This document shows positions 18,259 to 27,346 of a DNA stretch of 34,573 nucleotides, piece after piece. The translations under genes and the position numbers were made by a program. Location: NCBI GenBank assembly GCA_021782105.1, contig JAJXVO010000008.1, positions 1 through 34,573 on the forward strand. The letters run 5' to 3'. A model generated the notes under the pieces. That model did no database searches and had not been told where the DNA came from. It saw only the letters and a list, made by a program, of their open reading frames with translations. Source of the DNA: a bacterium. Its GTDB lineage: Bacteria > Verrucomicrobiota > Verrucomicrobiia > Opitutales > Opitutaceae. Position 1 is the stretch's first letter. Each line of letters starts with the position of its first letter.

Positions 18259-19221
18259 ATGAAAGAAGTCATCCGATTCCAGCCTTTGTATCAGGAACGC
18301 GTTTGGGGTGGGCGTGCATTTGCCTCCGCATTGGGGCGTGCGTTGCCGGCGGAGAAACTCATCGGCGAAAGCTGGGAGATTGTGGATCGGGCGGAGGCGC
18401 AGTCCCTCGTGAGGGGGGGGGTGTTTGGCGGCAGCCCGCTTCGTGCCGTCATCGAGAAAAATGGCGCGGAAGTCATGGGCCCCGATTATCCGGCAAAGAA
18501 GCCATTTCCGGTCCTGGTCAAATGGCTCGATTGCCGCGAGCGTCTGAGTCTCCAGGTGCATCCGCCAGTGGCGGTGGCAGCCGAGCTCCAAGGCGAACCC
18601 AAGACAGAAAATTGGTATATCGCCGAGACCTCGCCTGGCGCGCACCTCATCGTCGGTCTCAAGCGCGGAGTGACCCGTGCGCAGTTCGAGAAGGCTCTCG
18701 CCGACAACACGCTTGAGCAGTGCGTCCATCGCTTCCCTGTGGCCCCTGGCGATTCGATTTTCGTCGAGAGCGGGCGCCTCCATGCCATCGACTCCGGCAA
18801 CCTGATCCTGGAGATCCAGCAAAATTCCGACACGACCTACCGCGTCTATGACTGGGGTCGGGTGGGGCTGGATGGCAAGCCGCGCAAGCTCCATGTCGAA
18901 CAATCCCTCAAGTCGATCAAATGGGACGATTTTGAGCCGGCGCCGATGCGTGGAGCGCCCACGTCCGGTGTGCTTGCCGAATGCAGCGATTTCCTGATTC
19001 GCAGGGTGGTACTGGACCGGGGCGAAAAGCTGCACTTCCCTGCGAACGAGCAGCCCCGGATTCTAAGCGTCGTCAGCGGCTCGCTCGTGCAGCATGGGAC
19101 CAGCCGCGGCGCCGAAATCCTGACGAGGGGTGACAATGTGCTTCTGCCGTATTCGGGCGCCTTCACCTTCGATGCCTTCGAGGCGGCAATTTTGCTCGTG
19201 ACCGAAAATTTCAACCACTGA
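18259..19221 (+). CDS. manA: Class I mannose-6-phosphate isomerase
   Basis: FQPLYQERVWGGRAF, IGESWEIVDR, KWLDCRERLSLQVHPP, GDSIFVESGRLHAI, EIQQNSDTTYRVYDWGR. Confidence 0.92.
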   Translation: MKEVIRFQPLYQERVWGGRAFASALGRALPAEKLIGESWEIVDRAEAQSLVRGGVFGGSPLRAVIEKNGAEVMGPDYPAKKPFPVLVKWLDCRERLSLQVHPPVAVAAELQGEPKTENWYIAETSPGAHLIVGLKRGVTRAQFEKALADNTLEQCVHRFPVAPGDSIFVESGRLHAIDSGNLILEIQQNSDTTYRVYDWGRVGLDGKPRKLHVEQSLKSIKWDDFEPAPMRGAPTSGVLAECSDFLIRRVVLDRGEKLHFPANEQPRILSVVSGSLVQHGTSRGAEILTRGDNVLLPYSGAFTFDAFEAAILLVTENFNH

Positions 19222-19225
19222 TCCC

Positions 19226-20014
19226 ATGGCGCGCGCGTCCGAGGCAGGGCAAACCCGGGGAGGCGTTCTCATCAAGCTGCTGCTCGGCGTGGCCGTCGTG
19301 CTCGCCGCGTGTTCGCTCGCGTGGATGCTCCTGCTCCCGGTGGTTGTCGCCAAAGTCGTGTCGAGCCGCACCGGCTTCAACCTGCGCGTCGATTCCCTCG
19401 CCGTGAATCCGTTCTCCGCGTCGGTGAAAATCAAGGGGCTGGTCCTGAGCAATCCTTCGGATTTCCCAATTTCCGACTTCGTGCATGTCCGGTCCTTTGT
19501 CGTCGATGCCGAACCTTCGTCGCTGTGGAGCGACCGCATCGTGATTGACCGGGCCGAACTGGATGTCGCCGAAGTGGCGCTGGTGAAAGACAAGCAGGGC
19601 CGCAGTAATGCCGCACTGTTTCAAGAGCGCCTTGCGGGCCCTGCCGATGCAGCGCCCTCGCCGGCACAGCCCCAGTCTTCGTCGAAATCCAAGGGTTTCC
19701 TTATCAGGCAGCTCGATGTCCGGTTTGATCGTTTGCTCATGGTCGACTATTCGGGCGGCCAGCCGACGACCAAGGAAATGAATCTCGATTATAGGCATAC
19801 CTATCGCGACGTCACCAGTTCGGTGCAGATCGCGGTGCCGATCCTGGGCCGTGTGACCGCTCTGGGCGGGACCTTGGGCGACTTTGCCGGCAAGCTGGGC
19901 GATCAGGCGCGCGATGCGGCAAAACAGGCGAGCCAGCAGCTCCGCGACACCGGAAAGAAGGCCGAGAAGGTGATCAAGGGCCTGTTCGATTCGCTCAGCG
20001 GTCGGGGAAAGTGA
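19226..20014 (+). CDS. AsmA/DUF748-like single-pass membrane protein
   Basis: N-terminal TM followed by SSRTGFNLRVDSLAVNPFSASVKIKGLVLSNPSDF...IDRAELDVAEVALVKDKQGRSN. Confidence 0.7.
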   Translation: MARASEAGQTRGGVLIKLLLGVAVVLAACSLAWMLLLPVVVAKVVSSRTGFNLRVDSLAVNPFSASVKIKGLVLSNPSDFPISDFVHVRSFVVDAEPSSLWSDRIVIDRAELDVAEVALVKDKQGRSNAALFQERLAGPADAAPSPAQPQSSSKSKGFLIRQLDVRFDRLLMVDYSGGQPTTKEMNLDYRHTYRDVTSSVQIAVPILGRVTALGGTLGDFAGKLGDQARDAAKQASQQLRDTGKKAEKVIKGLFDSLSGRGK

Positions 20015-20081
20015 GGGTGGCCTGGGGGCTCGGCAGGGGAGGCCCTGTGAGACACAAACTCCGCGAATTGGCGATGCCCCC

Positions 20082-20109
20082 TTGAATTTTGCCTAGGCTT
20101 TCCTTTTAT
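20082..20109 (+). promoter_or_regulatory. Possible sigma70-like promoter of grpE-dnaJ (TTGAAT-N16-TTTTAT)
   Basis: 4/6 matches to each consensus box, 16-nt spacing, 13 nt before the grpE ATG. Confidence 0.3.
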
Positions 20110-20122
20110 TGGCGGGCTCACC

Positions 20123-20737
20123 ATGACCGATCCCGATACAGCAGAGAACAAGACAGGCGGTGCAAACTCCGAAGTCGGAGCAAATGCCGCCCCGGACGGA
20201 AGCACAGCGGGCGAGTCGTCGGCCCAGGCCGAGGTCTCGTCTGCCGGCACACCTGTCGATCAGCAACTCGCGGCCGCAAAACAGGAGTCAGCTGAGAACT
20301 ATTCCCGTTATCTTCGCGCAGTCGCCGATTTGGAGAATTTTCGCAAACGCACGGTCCGTGAGAAGGACGAACTCCGCCAATACTCCGCAGGCCGGATTCT
20401 CGAAGACCTGCTCCCCGCGATGGATAACCTCGCGCTCGGTTTGTCGGCGGCGAAGCTCCCCAACGCGGATATCAAAACAATCGTGGGTGGCGTCGAGATG
20501 GTGCTCACCCAGCTCAAGTCCGCGTTGTCCTCCCACGGACTCAAGGAGATCAATCCGGCCGGCCAGCCCTTCGACCCGCACCAGCATGAAGCCATCGGCC
20601 ACCAGCCCAGCGCCGAGGTGCCCGCTGAGTCGGTGTTGACCGTGGTTCGCACGGGCTTTGCCCTGAATGGCCGGCTTCTGCGTCCCGCCACGGTGATCCT
20701 CTCGAGCGGGGCCGCCGATGCCCCGGCGAAGAACTGA
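20123..20737 (+). CDS. grpE: Nucleotide exchange factor GrpE
   Basis: [22 protein letters not shown]...[16 protein letters not shown]...[25 protein letters not shown]. Confidence 0.95.
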   Translation: MTDPDTAENKTGGANSEVGANAAPDGSTAGESSAQAEVSSAGTPVDQQLAAAKQESAENYSRYLRAVADLENFRKRTVREKDELRQYSAGRILEDLLPAMDNLALGLSAAKLPNADIKTIVGGVEMVLTQLKSALSSHGLKEINPAGQPFDPHQHEAIGHQPSAEVPAESVLTVVRTGFALNGRLLRPATVILSSGAADAPAKN

Positions 20738-20762
20738 ACAGTACGTCCAACCTCTCACTCTC

Positions 20763-21917
20763 ATGGCCAAGGAAGACTATTACGAGTTGCTGGGCGTCCA
20801 AAAAGGCGCGAGCGACGAGGAGATCAAGAAGGCGTACCGCAAAAAGGCCGTCCAGTATCACCCGGACAAGAACCAGGGCAACAAGGAGGCCGAGGAGATG
20901 TTCAAAAAAGTCTCCGAGGCTTATGAGGTGCTCAAGGATCCCGAAAAGCGGTCCGCCTACGATCGGTACGGCCATGCCGCGTTCGCGGGCCCCGGTGGCA
21001 CGGGCGGTGCCCCAGGAGGGTACAGCCAGGCTGGTGGAGGTTTCCACGATCCCTTCGATATTTTCCGCGAAGTCTTCGGACAGGGTGGCGGCGGCGGAGG
21101 AGGCATTTTTGAGGAAATGTTCGGCGGCGGCAGCAGGGACGGAGGCCGCGACGGCTCCGATCTGCGCTACGATCTTGAGATCTCGCTCGAGGACGCCGCC
21201 AAGGGCGTGGAGCGGGAGATCTCGTTCCGGAAAAACGTCACCTGCGAGCGTTGTGACGGGTCGGGTGCCGAGCCCGGCTCAAAACGCACGACCTGCCCGA
21301 CTTGCCGCGGCGCGGGCCAGGTGCGGCGTTCCGGCGGAATCATCGTGTTCACCCAGACCTGTCCCACCTGCGGTGGGGCGGGCACTCGTGTTGAAAAGGT
21401 CTGCACCGCCTGCCATGGCGAGGGCCGCACCCCCAAGCTCACCAAGCTCAACGTCCGCATTCCCGCGGGCGTGGAGTCAGGTTCGAGGCTGCGTTCGTCG
21501 GGCAATGGCGAAGCCGGTCTCGCGGGAGGTCAGGCCGGCGATCTCTACATCGTGATCACCGTCAAGGAGCACGAGCTCTTCGAGCGCCATGGTGACGATC
21601 TGTTTTGTGAAATCCCGATCAAGTACACCCTCGCCACACTTGGAGGGACGATCGAGATCCCCACCTTGTTTGGAAAGGCATCGGTCAAGATTGGTGCCGG
21701 TACGCAGAGCGCGACGACCTTCCGACTTCGGGGCAAGGGCATGCCGCATCTGCGCGGGTCCGGCCAGGGAGATCAACTGGTGCGTGTGCATGTCGAGGTG
21801 CCCTCGTCCCTGACTTCGGAACAGCGCCGGATTCTTGAGGAGTTTGCACGGGTCTCGGGCGATGCCGACCACCCGGTGGCGAAGAGTTGGTTCGACAAGG
21901 CGAAGAAATTTTTCTGA
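20763..21917 (+). CDS. dnaJ: Molecular chaperone DnaJ
   Basis: [36 protein letters not shown]; Gly-rich region; four zinc motifs [32 protein letters not shown]. Confidence 0.97.
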   Translation: MAKEDYYELLGVQKGASDEEIKKAYRKKAVQYHPDKNQGNKEAEEMFKKVSEAYEVLKDPEKRSAYDRYGHAAFAGPGGTGGAPGGYSQAGGGFHDPFDIFREVFGQGGGGGGGIFEEMFGGGSRDGGRDGSDLRYDLEISLEDAAKGVEREISFRKNVTCERCDGSGAEPGSKRTTCPTCRGAGQVRRSGGIIVFTQTCPTCGGAGTRVEKVCTACHGEGRTPKLTKLNVRIPAGVESGSRLRSSGNGEAGLAGGQAGDLYIVITVKEHELFERHGDDLFCEIPIKYTLATLGGTIEIPTLFGKASVKIGAGTQSATTFRLRGKGMPHLRGSGQGDQLVRVHVEVPSSLTSEQRRILEEFARVSGDADHPVAKSWFDKAKKFF

Positions 21918-21926
21918 GGGAGACTC

Positions 21927-21943
21927 GCGCCTAGTCGAGGCGC
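21927..21943. terminator. Hairpin GCGCCT-AGTCG-AGGCGC between convergent dnaJ and the oppA-like gene
   Basis: Perfect 6-bp stem; contains the TAG stop of the minus-strand gene. No T-tract. Confidence 0.35.
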
Positions 21944-23559
21944 ACTCCCTTGTAGAAACGGTTCCAGAGGCCGTCCTCGCGCCAGCCCCGGACCTCCGCT
22001 CGCTTGAGGTAAGCGTGCGTATTTGTGTAGAGAGGGGCCACGGGGCAGGCCTGGAGAAGGCGCCGTTCGGCGGCGATAATGGCGCTTCGGCGTTCCGTCG
22101 GATTTGCCGAGCCGCGCGCGCGCAGCACGTCGCGTGAGTAGGAAATGTCGCTCCAATGGGCGTAGTTGCCGGGCGCGCCTGGAAGCAGGTCCGAAAGCGA
22201 GGGCAGGGGATCGGGGACGTCGGGGATGAGGGTGATCAGCCCGATGTCATAGCGGCCGTCACGCAGGGCGGAAATGTGCTCTTTCGCGTCGCGCACCGAG
22301 ATCGCCACGCCGATGCCCAGCACGCGCCTCCATTGCCCCTGGATTGCCTCCAGGAGCGGAAGGTTCGTCCACCCAGTCAGCTCGAGTTCCGGAAATCCGC
22401 GGCCTCCCGGATACCCGGCGTCGGCGAGCGCGCGGCGCGCGGCCTCGGGATTGGCAGCCACGGCGACCGGGCCGAGCTGCGAGAGCGGGGGAGGCAGGAA
22501 GCTGAGCGAGGGGATCTGCCCGCCTTTCAGCACGCGGACCACGAGTTCACTGCGATCGAGGGCCATGCTCAGCGCGCGACGCACGCGCGGGTCGTCGAGC
22601 GGATGTCGGGTGCAGTTGAACGCGAGGTAGCGCGTCTCGATGAGCGGCGCGATTCGCAGCAGGGTGGGCTTTGCAGCCACGTAAGCGTCGAGCTTTGACT
22701 CGGGCACCGCCATCGTCACGTCGAGTTGCCCCGCCCTGAAACTGCGCTCCTCCGCCTCGCCGTTGTCCATCGCGATGAATTCAATCGCCGGCACCTTGAT
22801 CGCGGCGGCGTCCCAATAGTCCGTCCGCCTCCGAACGACGATCCTCTGCCCCGGCGTCCACTCCTCGAGCGTGAACGGACCGTTGCCGACGAAGTTGCCG
22901 GGCAGAGTCCATGCCTTCCCCTTGGAGGCCACGATCGCGGGGTTCACGGGCAGCCAGGGCCCGCTCGCGGCATAATCGAGAAAGTCCGGGCAGGGCCCCC
23001 CGAGCGTCACGACCAGCGTCCTGGGATCCTCCGCCAGGAAGCCGACGCGCGAAAAGTCGCGTATCTTCCCGAGCTTGTACGCCCGAGCGTTGAGAACGGG
23101 ATAAAAGAGTCCGGCCTTGGGCGCCGGAGCCGACGGTTCGAGTATCCGTTTGTAGGATGCGACAAACTGGGCGGCGCTCACGGAATCTCCGTTGGACCAG
23201 CGCCCCTGCGCCCGCAGATGGAAGGTGTAGCGCAGGCCGTCGGCGGAGACATCCCAGGACGAGGCCGCAGCGGGCACCACGCCGTGTCCGTCGGGTGAGG
23301 GTGCAACCAGGCCCTCGCTGAGTGCCCGGCCGATGAAAAATTCGTCGGGCATGGAGGCGAATGCGGGATCGAGATCCGCGGGTTCGTTTCGCTGGCTGAT
23401 CCGAAGCGCGTCCAGGTCGCCGCGTCTCGGTGCGATCGCGGTTTCATCGCGGCGGGAGCAGGCGGCGAGCGCACAAAGCACCGCCGACGCGAGCAGGGCC
23501 GCCGACGCGGAGACCGCGCGGGGCTGGCGGCGCCGCGGTTCAGGGCTTGAGCCACACAT
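21931..23559 (-). CDS. Peptide ABC transporter substrate-binding lipoprotein (OppA-like, copy 2)
   Basis: Lipobox LAAC; SBP_bac_5 pattern RNEPADLDPAFA...GRWSNGDSVSAAQFVASYKRIL...VRRALSMALDRSELV. Confidence 0.87.
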   Translation of the reverse strand: MCGSSPEPRRRQPRAVSASAALLASAVLCALAACSRRDETAIAPRRGDLDALRISQRNEPADLDPAFASMPDEFFIGRALSEGLVAPSPDGHGVVPAAASSWDVSADGLRYTFHLRAQGRWSNGDSVSAAQFVASYKRILEPSAPAPKAGLFYPVLNARAYKLGKIRDFSRVGFLAEDPRTLVVTLGGPCPDFLDYAASGPWLPVNPAIVASKGKAWTLPGNFVGNGPFTLEEWTPGQRIVVRRRTDYWDAAAIKVPAIEFIAMDNGEAEERSFRAGQLDVTMAVPESKLDAYVAAKPTLLRIAPLIETRYLAFNCTRHPLDDPRVRRALSMALDRSELVVRVLKGGQIPSLSFLPPPLSQLGPVAVAANPEAARRALADAGYPGGRGFPELELTGWTNLPLLEAIQGQWRRVLGIGVAISVRDAKEHISALRDGRYDIGLITLIPDVPDPLPSLSDLLPGAPGNYAHWSDISYSRDVLRARGSANPTERRSAIIAAERRLLQACPVAPLYTNTHAYLKRAEVRGWREDGLWNRFYKGVRLD

Positions 23560-25183
23560 ATTTGTACGGGTGGTGGTCCAAAATATTCGGATACCAACCC
23601 TGCACCGACGAGCTCACGAGGTACACGTGGGTGTAGAAATAGAGGGGGATGACGGGGCCGGCCGAGAGCAGGCGCGCCTCGGCCTGGCGGAGCAGGACAA
23701 AACGCGCGGCGTTGTCCGCGCTCGCCGCCGCGCGGTCGATCAGCGCGTCGTAGACGGGGTCCTTCCATCCCGTGAAATTGTTGCCGCTCCCGGCCTCCCA
23801 GATCTCGAGGAAATCCTGGGGGTCTGCGTAGTCGCCGGTCCATGAACTTCGCAGGATCTGGAAACTGCCCGTGCGCCGCGCATCGAGCACGCTGGTCAGC
23901 TCCATGTTGGTGAGATTTGCAGAGATTCCGAGCTGCTTGCGCCACATCTCCTGGATGGCTTCGGCAATCTGCCGGTGGGCTTCGGATGAATTGTACAGGA
24001 TCTCGACGCCGGGAAATCCCTTTCCGCCCGGATAACCTGCTTGGGCGAGAAGACGGCGCGCCTCGACCGGATCGTAATGGGGTCCGTCGGGAGGCTCGTA
24101 GCCCGCGGTGCCCGGGGGCGTGAACGAATGTGCCGGTTTCTGCCCGCCGCGCAGGATTCGGGAGCAGATCGTGTGGCGGTCGATCGCGAGGGCCAGAGCG
24201 CGCCTGACGCGCGGGTCCGACAGGGCGTGCACGCGGGTGTTGATGCGGTAAAAGTAGGTGCCGAGCAGTGGATCGATCCGCAAGACTCGCGGGTCATGCT
24301 GTCGATACCAGTCGACTTTGTCCGGAGGCAGTGCGTCGGTGATGTGGAGCTGCCCGGCTCGGAAAACCCGCTCCTCGGTTTGGATTCCGTAGGGGTAGAA
24401 ATCGATACCACGCAGGCGGACCCTCGCGGCGTCCCAGTACGTCTTGGAACGCGTGACCACGATGCGATGATCGAGACTCCATTCCTTGAGCGTGAACGGC
24501 CCGTCGCCGATGAGCCGCCCGGGCCGAGCCCAGGCGTTTCCTCTCGAGTCGACCGCGCCGGTGCGTGCGATGCTCGCGACGTTCACCGGAAACCACACCG
24601 ACTGGTTGAGCATGCTGAGGAAATAGGGCGTCGGGTGCGCCAGCGTGATGCGCAGCGTGCGCGGGGTGATCGCTTTCACGCCCACCGTGGAAAAATCCTT
24701 CGTCTTCCCCAGGTTGTAGTCTTCGGCGCCCCGGATCACATACATCTGCGATGCGTTGGGCGCAGCCAGGCCCGGAGACAGCACGCGATTGACCGACTCG
24801 ACGAAATCCGACGCGGTCACCGGCTCGCCGTTCGACCAGCGGGCCGTGTTCCGCAGGTGAAAGGTGTAGACGCGCCCGTCTGGAGAGACATCCCAGCGCT
24901 CCGCGACGCCCGGCACGGGATGCAGGTCCACAGGATCCTCGGACACAAGACCCTCGAACAAGGCGCTGAGCACCCTGTAATCGCTGTCCTGCGTTGCAAG
25001 CGCAGGATCGAGATCGTCCAGTTCCTGGCCGATTCCGATATGGAGGATCTCCTCGCGATTACCCTGCTCGACCAGGGTCTCACGGTGCCCGCAACCGGCC
25101 AGTAGCAGCCCGGCCGCGAGCGCGGCGACCGTCAATCCGATCCGCCTGCCAAGGCCGCGGAGCTCGTCCGGAATTTCGCTCAT
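23540..25183 (-). CDS. Peptide ABC transporter substrate-binding lipoprotein (OppA-like, copy 1)
   Basis: Lipobox LAGC; ELDDLDPALATQDSDYRVLSALFEGLVSED...TARWSNGEPVTASDFVESVNRVL...VRRALALAIDRHTIC. Confidence 0.9.
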   Translation of the reverse strand: MSEIPDELRGLGRRIGLTVAALAAGLLLAGCGHRETLVEQGNREEILHIGIGQELDDLDPALATQDSDYRVLSALFEGLVSEDPVDLHPVPGVAERWDVSPDGRVYTFHLRNTARWSNGEPVTASDFVESVNRVLSPGLAAPNASQMYVIRGAEDYNLGKTKDFSTVGVKAITPRTLRITLAHPTPYFLSMLNQSVWFPVNVASIARTGAVDSRGNAWARPGRLIGDGPFTLKEWSLDHRIVVTRSKTYWDAARVRLRGIDFYPYGIQTEERVFRAGQLHITDALPPDKVDWYRQHDPRVLRIDPLLGTYFYRINTRVHALSDPRVRRALALAIDRHTICSRILRGGQKPAHSFTPPGTAGYEPPDGPHYDPVEARRLLAQAGYPGGKGFPGVEILYNSSEAHRQIAEAIQEMWRKQLGISANLTNMELTSVLDARRTGSFQILRSSWTGDYADPQDFLEIWEAGSGNNFTGWKDPVYDALIDRAAASADNAARFVLLRQAEARLLSAGPVIPLYFYTHVYLVSSSVQGWYPNILDHHPYKYVWLKP

Positions 25184-25656
25184 GGTCTCGAGATGAGTAC
25201 GACCGCGTGGGCGGCAATGGCCGCGCCGCGTCCCAATTCGCCGACGCCTTCATTGGTGGTGGCCTTGATGCCGATCGCTCCCGGCTCGAGGCCGGTCGAG
25301 CCCGCCAGCGCGATCTTCATTGCCGCGATCTTGGGATAGATCTTCGGCTTCTCGGCGATGATGCTCAGGTCGACGTTCACCGGCGCGTAACCCCGGGACC
25401 TCAGCTCATCGATCACGCGGCGCAGCAGGATTTGCGAATCGATGTTGCGGTACGCCGGGTCGGTATTGGGAAAAAAATGACCGATGTCGGGAAGTCCTGC
25501 CGCTCCCAGGAGCGCGTCGCAGAGGGCATGGGTCGCGCAGTCCGCGTCCGAGTGACCGTCGAGACCGTAGTCGGTCTCGAAACGCACGCCGCCAAGCACG
25601 AGCGGACGGCCTGCGACGAGGCGGTGGATATCATAGCCGTGGCCGATGCGAAACAT
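25180..25656 (-). CDS. ispF: 2-C-methyl-D-erythritol 2,4-cyclodiphosphate synthase
   Basis: MFRIGHGYDIHRLVAGRPLVLGGVRFETDYGLDGHSDADCATHALCDALLGAAGLPDIGHFFPNTD; IKATTNEGVGELGRGAAIAAHA. Confidence 0.96.
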   Translation of the reverse strand: MFRIGHGYDIHRLVAGRPLVLGGVRFETDYGLDGHSDADCATHALCDALLGAAGLPDIGHFFPNTDPAYRNIDSQILLRRVIDELRSRGYAPVNVDLSIIAEKPKIYPKIAAMKIALAGSTGLEPGAIGIKATTNEGVGELGRGAAIAAHAVVLISRP

Positions 25657-25705
25657 GGCGCACGATGGCATTCCTGTCGTCGCCTTGGCCACGAAAAAGA
25701 CGGAT

Positions 25706-26395
25706 TCAGTCGGCCGTCGGTACGCGCTGCGACAACAGATACTCGAGGTACCCGAGGTCGCCTGGAGTCGTCAGCTTGGGATTGGGGTGCGTGTTTTCCA
25801 GCAGCGCGACCGGATGGCCGAGCGCCTCAACGGCGGCGGCATCATCGGTCACGTGGGCTCCGCGGGCCATCACGCGGGCATAGGCGCGGGTGATCAGCTC
25901 GTAGGAAAAGACCTGGGGGGTCTCCATGGCCCAAAGGCTGCGCCGGTCGATCGTTCGCAGGTTCCCGTCGCCACGGTGCTCCTTGATCGTGTCGGTGACC
26001 CGGTGGGCCAGCACCACGGCATCCTCGCGTCGCACGATCTTGAGCAGCGCGACAAGCTGCTCGGCCTGCACGAAGGGCCGGGCGCAGTCGTGGATGAAAA
26101 CGTATTCGATGCCGGGAGGGATGGTTTCGAGCGCCAGCGCCACGGAGTCCTGGCGATCCTTTCCTCCCTGGACGTAATAGGCGGGGGTGGGCGCGTAGCA
26201 CATCAGTTCATGCAGCTGGGGCGCGTCCCTGTAGACGATGACGTAGTAATCGCCCACACCACTCATCTGGAATGCGGCGACGGAGTGCGCGAAGACCGGT
26301 CGTCCCCCGAGGGGAGTGAGGATCTTGTCGGGCACGGAGCCCTGCATGCGCTTGCTCGAGCCTGCTGCCAGAAGAACGACTGCGGTACGACTCAT
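25706..26395 (-). CDS. ispD: 2-C-methyl-D-erythritol 4-phosphate cytidylyltransferase
   Basis: VVLLAAGSSKRMQGSVPDKILTPLGGRPVFAHSVAAF; YVFIHDCARPFVQ; TPQVFSYELITRAY. Confidence 0.92.
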   Translation of the reverse strand: MSRTAVVLLAAGSSKRMQGSVPDKILTPLGGRPVFAHSVAAFQMSGVGDYYVIVYRDAPQLHELMCYAPTPAYYVQGGKDRQDSVALALETIPPGIEYVFIHDCARPFVQAEQLVALLKIVRREDAVVLAHRVTDTIKEHRGDGNLRTIDRRSLWAMETPQVFSYELITRAYARVMARGAHVTDDAAAVEALGHPVALLENTHPNPKLTTPGDLGYLEYLLSQRVPTAD

Positions 26396-26559
26396 GATTC
26401 GGGTGCTGCCGGGGAGATGGCGGGAATCGCCTTTCCGTTAACATAGCCGCAAATCATCCTTAAAGAAAGCCCAGATCGAAAATGTACCCGTCGGACTGCG
26501 GCCGGTCATGCGCAAACTGGATACGGGCGGGAGCCTGAAAACCGGGCTGCGAGAGCGTT

Positions 26560-27255
26560 TCACCGCCGGCCGATTTCGGCGAGGATGGCTTCGGCCGCGG
26601 CCACGGGATCGGGCGCCTTGAATATCGGCCGTCCCACGACGAGGTAATTGGCGCCGGCCGCCGCGGCCTCGCCGGGAGTCATCACCCGCGTCTGGTCGTC
26701 CAGACTCGCCTCGCGCGGCCGGATTCCGGGGGTCACCAACTGGACCTCCGAGGGAAGCACGCGCCGCAGCGGAGTGATCTCATGGGGCGAACAAACCAGA
26801 CCGCTCAGACCTGCACCGGCAGCGAGCTGGCCAAGACGCGTGACCTGATCGGCGGGGCTTGCAGAGACGCCCACTTCGCGCAGATCCGCCTCGCCCAGGG
26901 ACGTGAGCACGGTGACGCCAAGCAACAGCAGGGAGGGGGCATGTTCGCGCTGAGCCTTGATGGCCCACTGCATCATCTCGCGGCCGCCGCCCGTATGGAG
27001 GGTGAGCATGCCTATCGGCAGCCGGGATGCGGATTCGACGGCCTTCGCCACGGTGTTGGGAATATCATGGAGCTTCAGGTCCAGGAAAACCTTGAACCCC
27101 ATGTCGGCGACTTCGCGCACGCAATCGGGCCCGCAGGCGGTGTACATTTCCAGCCCGACCTTGGCCCAGCGGACCGTGCCGGACAGCCGTTTGAGCGTCG
27201 GGGCGACCGCACGCGGGGTGGGGGCATCGAGAACGAGGATCAGATCGCAGGACAT
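26560..27255 (-). CDS. pyrF: Orotidine 5'-phosphate decarboxylase
   Basis: LILVLDAPTPRAV; KVFLDLKLHDIPNTVAKAV; LVTPGIRP; YLVVGRPIFKAPDPVAAAEAIL. Start at ATG 27255 chosen over the longer track ORF. Confidence 0.93.
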   Translation of the reverse strand: MSCDLILVLDAPTPRAVAPTLKRLSGTVRWAKVGLEMYTACGPDCVREVADMGFKVFLDLKLHDIPNTVAKAVESASRLPIGMLTLHTGGGREMMQWAIKAQREHAPSLLLLGVTVLTSLGEADLREVGVSASPADQVTRLGQLAAGAGLSGLVCSPHEITPLRRVLPSEVQLVTPGIRPREASLDDQTRVMTPGEAAAAGANYLVVGRPIFKAPDPVAAAEAILAEIGRR

Positions 27256-27346
27256 AGGGAACACATGAGTGCACGATTTTCCCGCCCGAGCCCAAGCCAA
27301 ATCCCTCTCGAAAAATCGGCGCAGCCCGTCCATCAAGGAAGTTTCC

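Noticed and set aside
22201-22995. Two GGGCAGGG octamers (22201-22208 and 22988-22995) resembling E. coli KOPS
   Set aside because: Two copies in GC-rich DNA are not remarkable and the KOPS sequence of this lineage is unknown; needs a genome-wide strand-skew test.
24041-25105. 354-aa plus-strand ORF
   Set aside because: Antisense to the first oppA-like gene; no motif support.
26440-26559. Short open stretch upstream of ispD on the minus strand (...QAPARIQFAHDRPQSDGYIFDLGFL-stop)
   Set aside because: Looks mildly protein-like but no ATG/GTG start in frame was found and it runs back into pyrF out of frame; not supportable as a gene.
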